Shown here: positions 1 through 8,191 of the stretch, piece after piece
Layout of the letters: every line of letters starts with the position of its first letter
How positions within the stretch are numbered: the first letter of the stretch is position 1
The notes under the pieces: model-generated
Seen by the model: the letters and a program-made list of their open reading frames with translations, nothing else
What the model was told of the DNA's origin: nothing
Database searches by the model: none
Origin: Cytophagales bacterium WSM2-2
Lineage (GTDB): Bacteria > Bacteroidota > Bacteroidia > Cytophagales > Cyclobacteriaceae
DNA length: 64,000 nucleotides
Direction of reading: 5' to 3'
Assembly: GCA_015472025.1 (NCBI GenBank)
Contig: BNHL01000001.1
Location: 2,902,001-2,966,000, forward strand
Translations under genes and position numbers: made by a program

Positions 1-1
1 C

Positions 2-421
2 GCGATTGGCTGGAAGACGGCCGAGCAAATTAAAATACAGGTGGGATCTGCCGTTCCACAGTTGACAAACCCTCCATTGGCCATGACTGCCAAAGGCAAA
101 GATATTTTGGAAGGGATTCCTGCAACAAGACAAGTGGAGTATGCTGAGATAGCTTATGTGCTGGATAAGTCGATCAAATCAATCGAGGAAAGCATCATTC
201 AAACACTCGAAGTTTGTCCTCCCGAACTTTCAGCTGACATTTATCAAAATGGAATACATTTGACCGGTGGCAGCGCACTATTGCGCGGACTCGCAGACCG
301 GCTTCAAAAAAATATTCAATTACCCATTCACCTGGATGAAGAGCCATTGCTGTCTGTGAGCAAAGGTATTGCTCAGGCGCTGCGCGAACCGAAGCGATTT
401 CAGTCTGTGCTTTTCGAGTGA
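2..421 (+). CDS. mreB: Rod shape-determining protein MreB, C-terminal part (5' truncated by window edge)
   Basis: Bacterial actin homologue that organises the elongasome for lateral wall growth at the inner membrane face. Only the last ~139 codons are present; the frame is open from base 2 and enters the window in the middle of the conserved IG-x-x-TAEQIKI-x-(V/I)GSA segment, so the GTG at 41 is an internal codon and not the start. The C-terminal actin-fold signature LTGGSALLRGL is present (family usual LTGGGALL), followed by the usual SVSKGIAQAL helix. The stop codon at 419-421 is one base from the end of the convergent EF-G-like gene, with no terminator between them. Identification is firm; nothing can be said about its promoter or mreCD partners, which are outside the window. 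Confidence 0.93.
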   Translation, partial: AIGWKTAEQIKIQVGSAVPQLTNPPLAMTAKGKDILEGIPATRQVEYAEIAYVLDKSIKSIEESIIQTLEVCPPELSADIYQNGIHLTGGSALLRGLADRLQKNIQLPIHLDEEPLLSVSKGIAQALREPKRFQSVLFE

Positions 422-422
422 G

Positions 423-2552
423 TCAAACGTTGACCATTTCAGCGACTGCTGCCTTCGAAAGTTTTTGCTGCAAATCGGAGGGAACCGGAACATAATCTGC
501 CAGATGCTGTGTGAAGCTCGCTCTGCCCTGAGAGATGGAGCGAAGGGCCGTTGAGTATTTGTCAAGCTCCGCCAGAGGCGCTCGTGCTTTGATCACCTGG
601 TAGTTTCCACTGGTGTCAACACCCATAATGAGTGCCCTTCGGGTCTGAAGGTCCCCCATCACGTCACCCATGATTTCTTCCGGTACTTTTATTTCAAGAT
701 CGCAGATCGGTTCAAGTAACTGAGGCTCGGCTTTCATGAATGCATCTTTGAAGGCCATCATCCCTGCAATCTTGAATGAAATATCATTTGAGTCGACAGG
801 GTGCATCTTGCCATCATGGATCATGACGCGCACATCGCGTACATATGAACCCGTGATCGGCCCCTCTTCCATTTTTTCCATCACACCTTTTAGAATCGAA
901 GGAATAAATCGCGTATCAATCACACCTCCCACAATGCAATTGTAGAAGACCAGTTTTCCACCCCATTCCAAATCGATTATCTCTTTACCGCGGATATTGA
1001 ATTCCGTTGGCTCAGGCATGCCGTCATAGAAAGGTTCTACTTTAAGATAGACTTCACCAAACTGCCCGGCCCCACCCGATTGTTTTTTGTGCCGGTAACT
1101 TGCACTCGAAGGCTTGCGAATGGTTTCGCGATAGGATATTCGTGGGGCAACAAAATCAATATGCAGTTTGTACAGGTTTTCCAAAAACCATTTGCAAACG
1201 GTCAGGTGCAACTCGCCCTGAGCAGAGATAATCAGCTGCTTGAGTTCTTTGGAGAAAGCCACTTCAAGTGTCGGGTCTTCCTGGTGAATTTTGCCTAACA
1301 CTTCACCGATCTTTTCGTCATCGTTTTTACTTTGTGCAATTACGGCTACCTGCATTCTTGGTGGAGGGAAGACGATTGGCTCAACAGCAATATCAAGCCC
1401 TTTGGCGTGAAGTGTTTGATTAGTGTAGGTGTCTTTCAATTTTAATGTTGCGCCAATATCACCGGCCACTAGTTTTTCTACGGGATTGCGTGTTTTTCCA
1501 TCCATAATGAATAGCTGATGAAATCTCTCCACAGCTCCTGTCTGTGTATTGATCAGTTCAGAAGTAGCAGTCACCTCTCCTGACATCACTTTGAAGTAGG
1601 ACAACTTGCCCAGGTTAGGTTCGAGGTGTGATTTAAAAATAAATAAGACCGCAGGCTGTGTGCGGTCGAATGAAAGTTCTTTTCCTGAAGTTGTCTTTTC
1701 GGGTTTCGCATCGACAGGTGAGGGAGCCACGTTGTCGATGAAACCCATCATACGGCCTGTGCCCATGTTCTTCTTGGCTGACATTACGAACACAGGGAAT
1801 AAGTCATGATGAACCATTCCTAACTTCAATCCTTCGCGCATTTCATCTTCATCCAAAGTTCCCTTCTCAAAATATTTTTCCATCAACTTCTCATCGTTCT
1901 CTGCCGCTTTTTCCACCAATTCGTTGTGAAGCTCGTTTGCTTTTTCTCTTTCCGTTTCCGGGATTGGAAGTTTTTCCGGCTTGCCTCCGGTAGTTGGGAA
2001 TTTGTACATCACCATTTTGAGCAAGTCAATAATAGAGTTAAAACCCTCGCCTTGATTTACCGGGTACTGCATTTGTGTGACCGCGTTTCCGTAATGCTCT
2101 TTCAATGAAGCGAGCGATGACTCAAAATCCGCTTTCGGATGATCGACCTGGTTGATCGCGAAGATCACCGGTTTATTAAATTGATTGATGTAGTTCCAGA
2201 TCAGGTCTGTGCCTACTTCGGCTCCGTGTTGTGCGTTGATTGCGACTACACAAGTATCGGCAACCCGAAGAGCCGAAATCATTTCTCCCGCAAAATCGTC
2301 AAAGCCAGGTGTGTCAATGATGTTGATTTTGTAGTCACGCCATTCGGTGTGCAACACAGTAGCAAAGACAGAATTGCCGCGCTCCTGTTCGATCTCATGA
2401 TAATCACTTATCGTGTTTTTTCCTTCAATGGTTCCTCGTCGGTGAGTGATGCCGGCTTCGAAAAGCATGTCTTCTGCCAACAAGGTCTTTCCTGACTTGG
2501 GTGCACCGAGGAGAACAATGTTCTTAATGTGCTTGTCATCATAGATTTTCAT
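423..2552 (-). CDS. Elongation factor G-like GTPase (EF-G paralogue)
   Basis: A 709-aa translational GTPase with the full EF-G domain order (G domain, domain II, then domains III-V to the C terminus). The G1 loop is GAPKSGKT (residues 16-23), unlike the AHIDAGKT of canonical EF-G. G3 is DTPGFDDF (80-87), where canonical EF-G has DTPGHVDF, so the catalytic His is replaced by Phe. G4 is NQVD instead of NKMD, and G5 is SAKK. These changes are typical of the EF-G-like/EF-G-II subfamily, which in studied species is not the main translocase. It likely binds ribosomes in a specialised role, but the function is not defined by sequence. ATG at 2550-2552. It faces mreB tail to tail with one base between the stop codons. 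Confidence 0.88.
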   Translation of the reverse strand: MKIYDDKHIKNIVLLGAPKSGKTLLAEDMLFEAGITHRRGTIEGKNTISDYHEIEQERGNSVFATVLHTEWRDYKINIIDTPGFDDFAGEMISALRVADTCVVAINAQHGAEVGTDLIWNYINQFNKPVIFAINQVDHPKADFESSLASLKEHYGNAVTQMQYPVNQGEGFNSIIDLLKMVMYKFPTTGGKPEKLPIPETEREKANELHNELVEKAAENDEKLMEKYFEKGTLDEDEMREGLKLGMVHHDLFPVFVMSAKKNMGTGRMMGFIDNVAPSPVDAKPEKTTSGKELSFDRTQPAVLFIFKSHLEPNLGKLSYFKVMSGEVTATSELINTQTGAVERFHQLFIMDGKTRNPVEKLVAGDIGATLKLKDTYTNQTLHAKGLDIAVEPIVFPPPRMQVAVIAQSKNDDEKIGEVLGKIHQEDPTLEVAFSKELKQLIISAQGELHLTVCKWFLENLYKLHIDFVAPRISYRETIRKPSSASYRHKKQSGGAGQFGEVYLKVEPFYDGMPEPTEFNIRGKEIIDLEWGGKLVFYNCIVGGVIDTRFIPSILKGVMEKMEEGPITGSYVRDVRVMIHDGKMHPVDSNDISFKIAGMMAFKDAFMKAEPQLLEPICDLEIKVPEEIMGDVMGDLQTRRALIMGVDTSGNYQVIKARAPLAELDKYSTALRSISQGRASFTQHLADYVPVPSDLQQKLSKAAVAEMVNV

Positions 2553-3111
2553 AACAAACGGGGTTAGGTGGGACTTGGAGAATGGGGAAATGAATATAAC
2601 CTAAAAAAGGAGAAAATGGAAGTAAAAATGCCTCGTATTTTACCTCTCAAATACAGTGCCTTTCGGCCGTTTTTATGAAGAAAATAGTTAAGGTTTTGAG
2701 CCAAATTTCACCCTGAGTGCGCAACTGACTAGACGACCATTGTCATGCGCGAAAACACCTGCAAAAAATAGCAAAAAAGAAAAGCCACGCTGAGTGGTTA
2801 TTCAATTGGTGCAACCATCGGATTAATGGCCGCATCGAAAGAAAGTATTCGATAAGTTGTTTTGGTGGGGGATCGATATTCCCAGAGCAAATAAAAGCAT
2901 CACTGACTTTGCGATAGCGACTGCGAAGAAAAAAGGTAAATCGTGATCTATCGCAGTTGAATATTATGAGCATCTGCATTCGAAAGAAAAAACATTCACT
3001 GCTTTCAGCTTCCCTGCTCATTACCGCCTTATGAAGAACCTGAAAAATTTTCCGCAGTGATTAGACGCATTGTGAATGAACCCTAGCTATCTAATCTTCG
3101 TATGAAGCTGT
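2553..3111. other. Intergenic region, no convincing gene
   Basis: This 559-bp stretch separates the divergent EF-G-like gene and a small membrane-protein gene, so it should contain both promoters. It is AT-rich. A 92-codon open frame on the minus strand (2743-3021) has an atypical composition (many Phe, Arg, Cys) and no recognisable motif; I treat it as noise. No tRNA, repeat or clear hairpin was seen. Confidence 0.5.
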
Positions 3112-3375
3112 ATGGAAAATCCTTATGTTAAGAGCGCTGGCAAAACCATCGGATTTTATGGACTCTCTTTTCTGATTTTTAATCTTTGGGAGAAGCTTGA
3201 GCCAAGCGGGCCATGTACACCAAGCCCCGGCATCCTCGGCTTTTTACTTTTGATTCCCACGAGTCTTGTTTTGCTATGGATCAATTTGCTTACCAGGCAT
3301 CGTAATAAAGGAAACAGTGTTTCGGCAGTCATTCACCTGGTGGTGTTTATCAGCCTTTGCTTCTTTCATCGATAG
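3112..3375 (+). CDS. Small hypothetical membrane protein (87 aa)
   Basis: Not recognised as a named family. The protein has two or three hydrophobic segments (about residues 12-26, 42-60 and 70-85) separated by a Pro/Gly/Ser-rich turn and a basic loop (TRHRNKG), consistent with a small inner-membrane protein with positive-inside loops. ATG at 3112. The methyltransferase gene starts 71 bp downstream on the same strand, so co-transcription is possible but not shown. Codon use resembles the neighbours. Moderate confidence that it is a real gene, based on its membrane-like composition. Confidence 0.5.
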   Translation: MENPYVKSAGKTIGFYGLSFLIFNLWEKLEPSGPCTPSPGILGFLLLIPTSLVLLWINLLTRHRNKGNSVSAVIHLVVFISLCFFHR

Positions 3376-3446
3376 TTATCTTTGACTGGCGAATTTGTAC
3401 TAACATTGCGTGTCAAAGCAAAGGCTGACTTGCAAAAAGAACCGTA

Positions 3447-4343
3447 ATGAAACTCCTGCACCCATCCTCCTGGAAAGACTATGAACTTATCGACTCCGGT
3501 TATGGTGAGAAACTGGAGCGTTTTGGAAAATTCATTTTGGCGAGACCAGAACCTCAGGCGATTTGGCAGAAGTCAAAGCCAGAAGAAGAATGGGGTAAAC
3601 TCGCTCATGCTCATTTCACACGTGAACAAAAAGACCATTTCCGTTTTGGAGACGAGGTGAAGGGAGGGTGGAAGAAAAAGCAATCTATGCCCGATAGCTG
3701 GAATGTGAATTATGGATATAATGATCTTTCACTTACGTTGAGATTGGCGCTCACCAGTTTTGGTCACGTGGGAATTTTCCCTGAGCAAGGGGAGAACTGG
3801 AATTTTATTTTTGACACGGTGTCGCAGTGGAAATCGCCCTCACGTGTTCTGAACTTGTTTGCCTACACTGGTGCAGCTTCTATTGTAGCACGACAGGCGG
3901 GGGCAGATGTTACGCATGTAGATGCCTCACGTCCGGGCCTGAATTGGGCCAATCAGAATATGCAGTTGAATAAACTGGATAATATCCGGTGGGTGTATGA
4001 AGATGCGTTGAAGTTTGCGAAGCGCGAAGTGAAGCGCGGGAACAAATACAACGGTGTTATCATGGACCCGCCACCCTATGGTCGTGGGCCGGAAGGTGAA
4101 AAATGGACCCTGCAAGAGAAGCTTGATGAACTTGTTTATCTGAGTAGCCAACTTCTGGAATCCGAGAATCGATTTTTTATTTTATCGATGTATGCTGTTG
4201 GGTTATCTGCAACTGTGGGCTTCAATGTAGTTAAAACTCATTTTCAAAACGCAAAGTTGGAGTGCGGGGAATTTTTCCTGAAACCAGCTAACGGTTATGA
4301 TCTTCCCATGGGCACATTTGTGCGTTTTAGAAACCCTCTCTAG
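3447..4343 (+). CDS. Class I SAM-dependent methyltransferase, RlmI/RlmK-like
   Basis: A 298-aa protein of the Methyltrans_SAM type, related to the catalytic domains of rRNA large-subunit methyltransferases such as RlmI. The SAM-binding motif I is NLFAYTGAASI, followed by an acidic end of beta2 (VTHVDAS). The catalytic loop is MDPPPYGRGPEG, matching the (D/N)PP motif. There is no N-terminal PUA domain, so it is shorter than RlmI (about 400 aa) and resembles the compact single-domain group of Bacteroidota. The likely substrate is a base in rRNA, but the site cannot be assigned. A tRNA gene follows 80 bp downstream and appears to have its own promoter. Confidence 0.82.
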   Translation: MKLLHPSSWKDYELIDSGYGEKLERFGKFILARPEPQAIWQKSKPEEEWGKLAHAHFTREQKDHFRFGDEVKGGWKKKQSMPDSWNVNYGYNDLSLTLRLALTSFGHVGIFPEQGENWNFIFDTVSQWKSPSRVLNLFAYTGAASIVARQAGADVTHVDASRPGLNWANQNMQLNKLDNIRWVYEDALKFAKREVKRGNKYNGVIMDPPPYGRGPEGEKWTLQEKLDELVYLSSQLLESENRFFILSMYAVGLSATVGFNVVKTHFQNAKLECGEFFLKPANGYDLPMGTFVRFRNPL

Positions 4344-4363
4344 CCTAAAAAGTGAATTTGAAT

Positions 4364-4394
4364 TTTGCTCAAATCTAAAGTTTAGCCATATTTG
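4364..4394 (+). promoter_or_regulatory. Putative Bacteroidota-type promoter of tRNA-Leu
   Basis: A TTTG (-33 element) at 4364-4367 is followed after 19 bp by CATATTTG at 4387-4394, which matches the Bacteroidota -7 consensus TAnnTTTG at seven of eight positions. The predicted transcription start near 4400 is about 24 nt upstream of the mature tRNA 5' end. Confidence 0.5.
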
Positions 4395-4423
4395 CACCCC
4401 GGTTTTCCGGGAGTACCAAAGAT

Positions 4424-4505
4424 GCCTTAGTGGCGGAACTGGTAGACGCGCACGACTCAAAATCGTGTACCGAAAGGTGTGCCGGTTCGATTCCGGCCTG
4501 AGGTA
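4424..4505 (+). tRNA. tRNA-Leu (anticodon CAA)
   Basis: A full cloverleaf can be drawn. The acceptor stem pairs 4424-4430 with 4498-4504 (with G.T pairs), the D arm carries AACTGGTAGA, and the anticodon stem CACGA/TCGTG encloses the loop CTCAAAA with anticodon CAA at 4458-4460. A variable arm typical of class II tRNAs follows, then the T arm GCCGG-TTCGATT-CCGGC (4481-4497). The CCA end is not encoded. It reads UUG codons. Confidence 0.93.
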
Positions 4506-4507
4506 CT

Positions 4508-4542
4508 AAAAAAAGCTTTCAGTGAATCTGGAAGCTTTTTTT
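4508..4542. terminator. Bidirectional rho-independent terminator
   Basis: An A-run and GCTTTC (4515-4520) pair with GGAAGC (4530-4535) and a T-run (4536-4542). It has a T-run on both strands, so it can stop transcription of tRNA-Leu from the left and of the minus-strand gene ending at 4559 from the right. Confidence 0.75.
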
Positions 4543-4558
4543 ATGGGTGTTGGGAGAC

Positions 4559-5188
4559 CTACTTCTGCAAATCCCTGTACATCTGGTCCAGGTCAACTAG
4601 CTTACCGGCATTGAGCTCCAATGTTGTCGCGACTTGTGTCAGTTTATTTTTAGTTCCGGTTTCTGTTTCGGGTCTTTGGATTGGTCCGTTGAAAATCAGC
4701 ATTTGATCGAAGCAAATTGTAACCAGGTAGACCTGCTTGATTATTGACCCGGAAGAACCTGGTGGCATATCGATGACCCACTCCATAAACACCTTGTTGT
4801 TGATCGAGGTGAATTCCACTTTCTCAGTCACGGATGCTACTTTGAGTTGATCTTCGAGCCACTTCTTTTCAAATTCGCGCCAGGAGTTGAGAAATACTTT
4901 TTGCGAGCCGATGTTAAGCGATTGGGTAGTTGGAGTCTTCGTGTGGAATGGCGCCAGCGACACCTGCATCAGTACGCCATCGACCCAAACGAAATTTTCC
5001 TGTGGAGCTGGCTCGAATGTACCCGCAAAAAATTTTATTGTGAAGGAATTTTTGCTTCCGTTGTAAATCGCAATGGCACCATATTTGGCCTTCATCCAGG
5101 AAACATTGAATTCTTCCGGTTGCTGTGCGGATGCAACTGTCGTGAACAACAAGCCTAGCAGCGAATTGATGAAATATTTAATGCTCAT
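4559..5188 (-). CDS. Hypothetical exported protein (209 aa)
   Basis: Not recognised. An N-terminal signal peptide (MSIKYFINSLLGLLFTTVASA, cleavage probably after ASA, residue ~21) points to export to the periplasm or beyond. The mature part is about 190 residues with alternating hydrophobic strands and no cysteine pair or catalytic motif that I can identify. It ends just before the bidirectional terminator at 4508-4542. No close operon partner: the next minus-strand gene starts 345 bp upstream of its ATG and ends 69 bp away. Confidence 0.65.
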   Translation of the reverse strand: MSIKYFINSLLGLLFTTVASAQQPEEFNVSWMKAKYGAIAIYNGSKNSFTIKFFAGTFEPAPQENFVWVDGVLMQVSLAPFHTKTPTTQSLNIGSQKVFLNSWREFEKKWLEDQLKVASVTEKVEFTSINNKVFMEWVIDMPPGSSGSIIKQVYLVTICFDQMLIFNGPIQRPETETGTKNKLTQVATTLELNAGKLVDLDQMYRDLQK

Positions 5189-5257
5189 GGAATAATGGGC
5201 AAAGCTATTGCCACTGTTTCAAATGAGCAAGAATGTCTGAAACCGCGGGACGTTTAT

Positions 5258-5533
5258 TTAGGAAAGGCTTATTCTGCCGATTCTTTGCAACCAATGTATT
5301 CCCCGAATGGCGAGAAGGGGCAGAATTATCAAACACGCCCCCAAAAAAATGACGAACATCATTTGCAATACGAAGCCTGGGGTAGGCTCCACCGCATATT
5401 CTTGAAATTCATATTCTTTTTCGGACCTGCTTCCTTTCATCAAGTCCATAATTGATGTCAACCGGTTCATTTTAGACTTTGCCTGTTTGTTCTTGTTATG
5501 GAGCTCTAAATTTTGAGCGCCAAAGGTTAACAT
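5258..5533 (-). CDS. Small single-pass membrane protein (91 aa, or 70 aa from an internal start)
   Basis: Not recognised. The C-terminal half holds one long hydrophobic helix (FVLQMMFVIFLGACLIILPL) followed by a basic tail (RGIHWLQRIGRI), giving a membrane anchor with an N-terminal soluble segment containing KEYEFQEYAVEPTPG. The first 21 residues are poorly protein-like, and a start at Met22 (codon at 5468-5470) would give a 70-aa protein and leave room for a promoter (TAACCTTTG near 5523-5531). A pair of palindromes lies directly upstream at 5551-5589 and closely resembles one near 14340, so this gene may belong to the same regulon as the adjacent operon. Confidence 0.55.
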   Translation of the reverse strand: MLTFGAQNLELHNKNKQAKSKMNRLTSIMDLMKGSRSEKEYEFQEYAVEPTPGFVLQMMFVIFLGACLIILPLLAIRGIHWLQRIGRISLS

Positions 5534-5544
5534 GTTATGGTTTC

Positions 5545-5589
5545 AAGTCAACGGGTTTTTTCCCGTATTGAGTACGGTATTTTTCCCGC
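5545..5589. promoter_or_regulatory. Tandem palindrome pair, candidate operator (copy A)
   Basis: Two 16-bp elements, ACGGGTTTTTTCCCGT (5551-5566, a dyad of ACGGG-N6-CCCGT) and ACGGTATTTTTCCCGC (5574-5589), are separated by 7 bp. Positions 5545-5568 match 14319-14342 at 23 of 24 bases, and the 16-7-16 layout is the same in both places. The site sits just upstream of the gene read leftward from 5533. Confidence 0.6.
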
Positions 5590-5645
5590 ACGTGTCGTGA
5601 AACTCTGCAAAACGCGATTTGAACCGGATTTTAAGATTTTACGAT

Positions 5646-6116
5646 CTACGAAAAATACAGGTCTGCTTCGGCCTTGCGCCTTCGAACCAACCCCTCCTGT
5701 ACCTGGCCATTGGAGTGTACCCAGCGCATGAATTCGTCCCGAATAGTCGGATCATTCGGATTTGCATTTACTTTCAAACGAAGTGTGCTTTGTTTAAGCG
5801 ATCCATCTCCCAGGTTATAGGCAAACGAAATAAGAGCACCAAATTGGTTAGGGGTCAAGTCATCGCGAAGCAAAGGATCAATGGCGGCAGATTTTTGATT
5901 CACTTCGTATTTCAAAAATGAGGTGGCTTGTGCCTCGGTGATATCCGGGTCGCCCATGGCCACACGTTTGCCACGCATGTAGTCAGGTGGATATTGAATG
6001 GTGCCATAACCGATTGTAAAGACATCGGGACGATCGGCTGCCCCGTGGTAAACGTGAAGTACGAGACCCTCAAAACTCTTTACAAGGTCGATGCATTTGT
6101 CGTTGATAGTGATCAT
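5646..6116 (-). CDS. Lysozyme-like glycoside hydrolase family 24 protein
   Basis: A 156-aa phage-type lysozyme domain, predicted to cleave the MurNAc-GlcNAc bond of peptidoglycan. The catalytic Glu lies in KSFEGL (E16), followed by the FTIGYGT motif (33-39), and the C-terminal half has the family helix DLTPNQFGALISFAYNLG. No signal peptide is visible, as is usual for this phage-derived family; export would need another route such as a holin. It is the last gene of the operon starting near 14008, 18 bp after the 181-aa membrane protein. The presence of a lysozyme with redox enzymes rather than phage structural genes is odd and suggests a domesticated domain. Confidence 0.85.
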   Translation of the reverse strand: MITINDKCIDLVKSFEGLVLHVYHGAADRPDVFTIGYGTIQYPPDYMRGKRVAMGDPDITEAQATSFLKYEVNQKSAAIDPLLRDDLTPNQFGALISFAYNLGDGSLKQSTLRLKVNANPNDPTIRDEFMRWVHSNGQVQEGLVRRRKAEADLYFS

Positions 6117-6134
6117 GGGTTATTTGGGTGTTGG

Positions 6135-6680
6135 TTATTGGCCTTTTAATGCGATAGTGACTAGCGCTCCTAAGATTACCCCGCCAATTCCCCATTTGAC
6201 ATTATTTTTCTTAATGCGCGCCATGTCTTTAATTAAAATTGTTTTCACAGACGAAATGCTGTCCTGTGCAGCTGCAATATTATTTTGGGCTTTACCCAGC
6301 GAGTTCTTGATACTGGTCATTTCACCGCTCGAGGTTTCAATAAAGACAGACGAGTTCTTCAGGGTTTCGTCAAATGTTTTCCGAAGTGCGGTGTACCTGC
6401 CATCCAGATCTAAGATTCTTTTCTCGTAAAGATTAATCAGATCACTTTGCGTGCTGACAAGTTCTTTCAGTTTCGGATCGGCTGTATTTATTTTTTTTAG
6501 TTGATTCCTGTAAAAGGAATAGGTCTGCTTGTTCAATAGGAAAACGGTGTCACAGTTCACTACGATCGTGTCTTTCAAATAATAACGGCTGGCGCTCAGG
6601 CCTGCACAATTGAAGGACTGGGCGAGCGATTGTACTTCGATCAGGCAAGCAATGGAACAAAGGATGATAAATTTTTTCAT
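6135..6680 (-). CDS. Hypothetical exported coiled-coil protein with C-terminal membrane anchor
   Basis: A 181-aa protein not recognised by family. It has an N-terminal signal peptide (MKKFIILCSIACLIEVQSLA), then heptad-rich helical sequence (about residues 55-150, with repeated Leu/Ile and charged residues), and ends in a Gly-rich transmembrane helix (WGIGGVILGALVTIAL). The two ends suggest a periplasmic coiled coil held in the membrane. It lies 8 bp from the 129-aa protein gene upstream and 18 bp from the lysozyme gene downstream. The layout resembles phage spanin/holin accessory genes only in a general way. Confidence 0.6.
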   Translation of the reverse strand: MKKFIILCSIACLIEVQSLAQSFNCAGLSASRYYLKDTIVVNCDTVFLLNKQTYSFYRNQLKKINTADPKLKELVSTQSDLINLYEKRILDLDGRYTALRKTFDETLKNSSVFIETSSGEMTSIKNSLGKAQNNIAAAQDSISSVKTILIKDMARIKKNNVKWGIGGVILGALVTIALKGQ

Positions 6681-6688
6681 ATCGCTAC

Positions 6689-7078
6689 TTACGGTTTTTT
6701 AGTTTCAATGACAGGTACCTCCGGAAGATCCTGGCCGGTGAGATCTACGGTTTTATTTAGCTCTTTCAGGCGGACCTTAATGCTGTCTCTTTTGGCAATG
6801 AAAGATTGATCGCTGACTCGTTTCTCTAAGTCAAGCCTCTCAAGTCGCCCCTGAACATCGCGTATGTAAGCACTGAACCTGGTAAAATTACGCTGGAGAG
6901 AATCGACCTGGCTTTTGGAATATTTGATTTCCAACGAAGCGGAGTCGAGTTTTTTCTTAGTGCCGTCAAGGGTCTTCAGGGCTGAACGCAGATTGGAATT
7001 AGTGACAAAAATCTGATAAAGAGCAACAGCGACAATCAGCAGAATAATTACCTGGGCCCATTCCTTTAATTTTTCCAT
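6689..7078 (-). CDS. Hypothetical membrane-anchored coiled-coil protein (129 aa)
   Basis: Not recognised. One N-terminal transmembrane helix (VIILLIVAVALYQIFV, residues ~10-25) is followed by a long coiled coil (about 30-115) rich in Leu, Lys and Ser, with a Pro-rich end (LPEVPVIETKKP). The topology suggests a short cytoplasmic N terminus and a periplasmic coiled coil. It is 21 bp from the preceding 350-aa membrane protein gene and 8 bp from the next coiled-coil gene, so the three probably form a membrane module. Confidence 0.6.
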   Translation of the reverse strand: MEKLKEWAQVIILLIVAVALYQIFVTNSNLRSALKTLDGTKKKLDSASLEIKYSKSQVDSLQRNFTRFSAYIRDVQGRLERLDLEKRVSDQSFIAKRDSIKVRLKELNKTVDLTGQDLPEVPVIETKKP

Positions 7079-7099
7079 ACAATTTTTAGTTGGTTAGTT

Positions 7100-8152
7100 T
7101 TATTTCTTCTTGTCTTCAGGTTTGAGACTGCTCCTCAGGTTGGCCACTTTGCCCAACACATCAAACCAGAAAGGAGCTCCAAGGCAGATGGCGAGTATCG
7201 TCATCAATAAGCCTCCAATTTTTTTTAATCCAAACCACACAACACCCCAGCACGGTCCGTGATTTTTGATGGAGAGATCAAAACTTTTATCTGGCCAGCC
7301 GATGGGAATGTACATATTTAAAGTAGCCACCGTGGTCTCCATGTTCGTTTTTTCTTTCTTCACTTCATTCACCACACGGTTCAGAGACAAAGCCAATTGC
7401 TTTACGGAGTCTGAGGAACTGGTATCTTTTGCCAACGCCTTGGCGCGTTGTTGAATGTCGTTGACTTTATTAATGTACGTTGTGTCTTGAGCAGCTGAAT
7501 AGGCTGCGCCAGCCAGCTTCTGCCGGGCTTCCGGATTGTTGTACAGGAAATTCGCCAGCTGGAGGGAATCAATATTCAACGCCAGCGTAGTGATAGTGGC
7601 GAAGAAAAAAGTGTACCAGACCGTTTTCCGTTTGTAGCGACCCGACAACCGCTCCATAATGCCGTTGAACCACTGCTCTATTTGCTCTTCGAAATGCTCA
7701 GCATCATTCATCTTGTCAGTGATCTTTTGCTGAATGTGTGTTTTCATCACAAAGTTTCGCAGCAATTTTTTTACAGGCTCCGGAAAAGAAGTGCTTGCGA
7801 TAGCTCCATCAATGTCACTTACCCCAAGTGGTTTAGCAGGAGACGGGGTTGTAGCGGTTGCGGGTTCTTTCTGAATGGCAGTGTAAACTTGTTCTGCAAC
7901 AGCTTTAGCGAAGTTCTTTCCATTCATATAATGAGTGGACTTGCCTTTGGCCGTGAGACCGCTAAGTAAAATGTTATCCAGAATGGCATGGGCTGTCTCA
8001 GCAAAAGTTGTGCGAATCCACTCTTCCAGCATCTTGGCGCGTAGCTGGATGAAGGTCGAGTAAAGCTCGATGCACGAGTTATTAATCAGCGCGAGCAGGA
8101 AATAAATGAATATTAAGCCAGCTACGAGATCGAGAATCGGGAAAGAGGTCAT
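7100..8152 (-). CDS. Conserved membrane protein with C-terminal APFWFD motif
   Basis: A 350-aa membrane protein. The hydrophobic segments are near residues 6-27, 178-196 and 300-330. The C terminus carries LGAPFWFDVLGKVANLRSS, a motif I have seen in uncharacterised membrane proteins of several phyla but whose function I do not know. The central part is helical and soluble (residues ~60-170 and 215-270). It sits between the DyP peroxidase (39 bp upstream) and two coiled-coil membrane proteins, so it may anchor the whole module. No catalytic motif is visible. Confidence 0.65.
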   Translation of the reverse strand: MTSFPILDLVAGLIFIYFLLALINNSCIELYSTFIQLRAKMLEEWIRTTFAETAHAILDNILLSGLTAKGKSTHYMNGKNFAKAVAEQVYTAIQKEPATATTPSPAKPLGVSDIDGAIASTSFPEPVKKLLRNFVMKTHIQQKITDKMNDAEHFEEQIEQWFNGIMERLSGRYKRKTVWYTFFFATITTLALNIDSLQLANFLYNNPEARQKLAGAAYSAAQDTTYINKVNDIQQRAKALAKDTSSSDSVKQLALSLNRVVNEVKKEKTNMETTVATLNMYIPIGWPDKSFDLSIKNHGPCWGVVWFGLKKIGGLLMTILAICLGAPFWFDVLGKVANLRSSLKPEDKKK

Positions 8153-8191
8153 TTCAAATAAAGTTTTAGTATAAAAATATTTTATTGGAAA

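Noticed and set aside
2743-3021. 92-codon open frame on the minus strand in the EF-G/methyltransferase gap
   Set aside because: Composition rich in Phe, Arg and Cys without domain pattern; no neighbour or motif supports it.
5195-5455. 86-codon plus-strand frame near 5.3 kb
   Set aside because: It is antisense to a minus-strand frame with a clear membrane helix and lacks protein-like features.
5551-5589. Palindrome copy A as an RNA hairpin/terminator for the lysozyme operon
   Set aside because: Stems are only 5 bp with T loops, and the shared 16-7-16 spacing with copy B fits protein binding better than termination; termination is not fully excluded.
5646-8152. Prophage remnant
   Set aside because: Only the lysozyme-like gene is phage-related in family; no capsid, tail, integrase or attachment site was seen.
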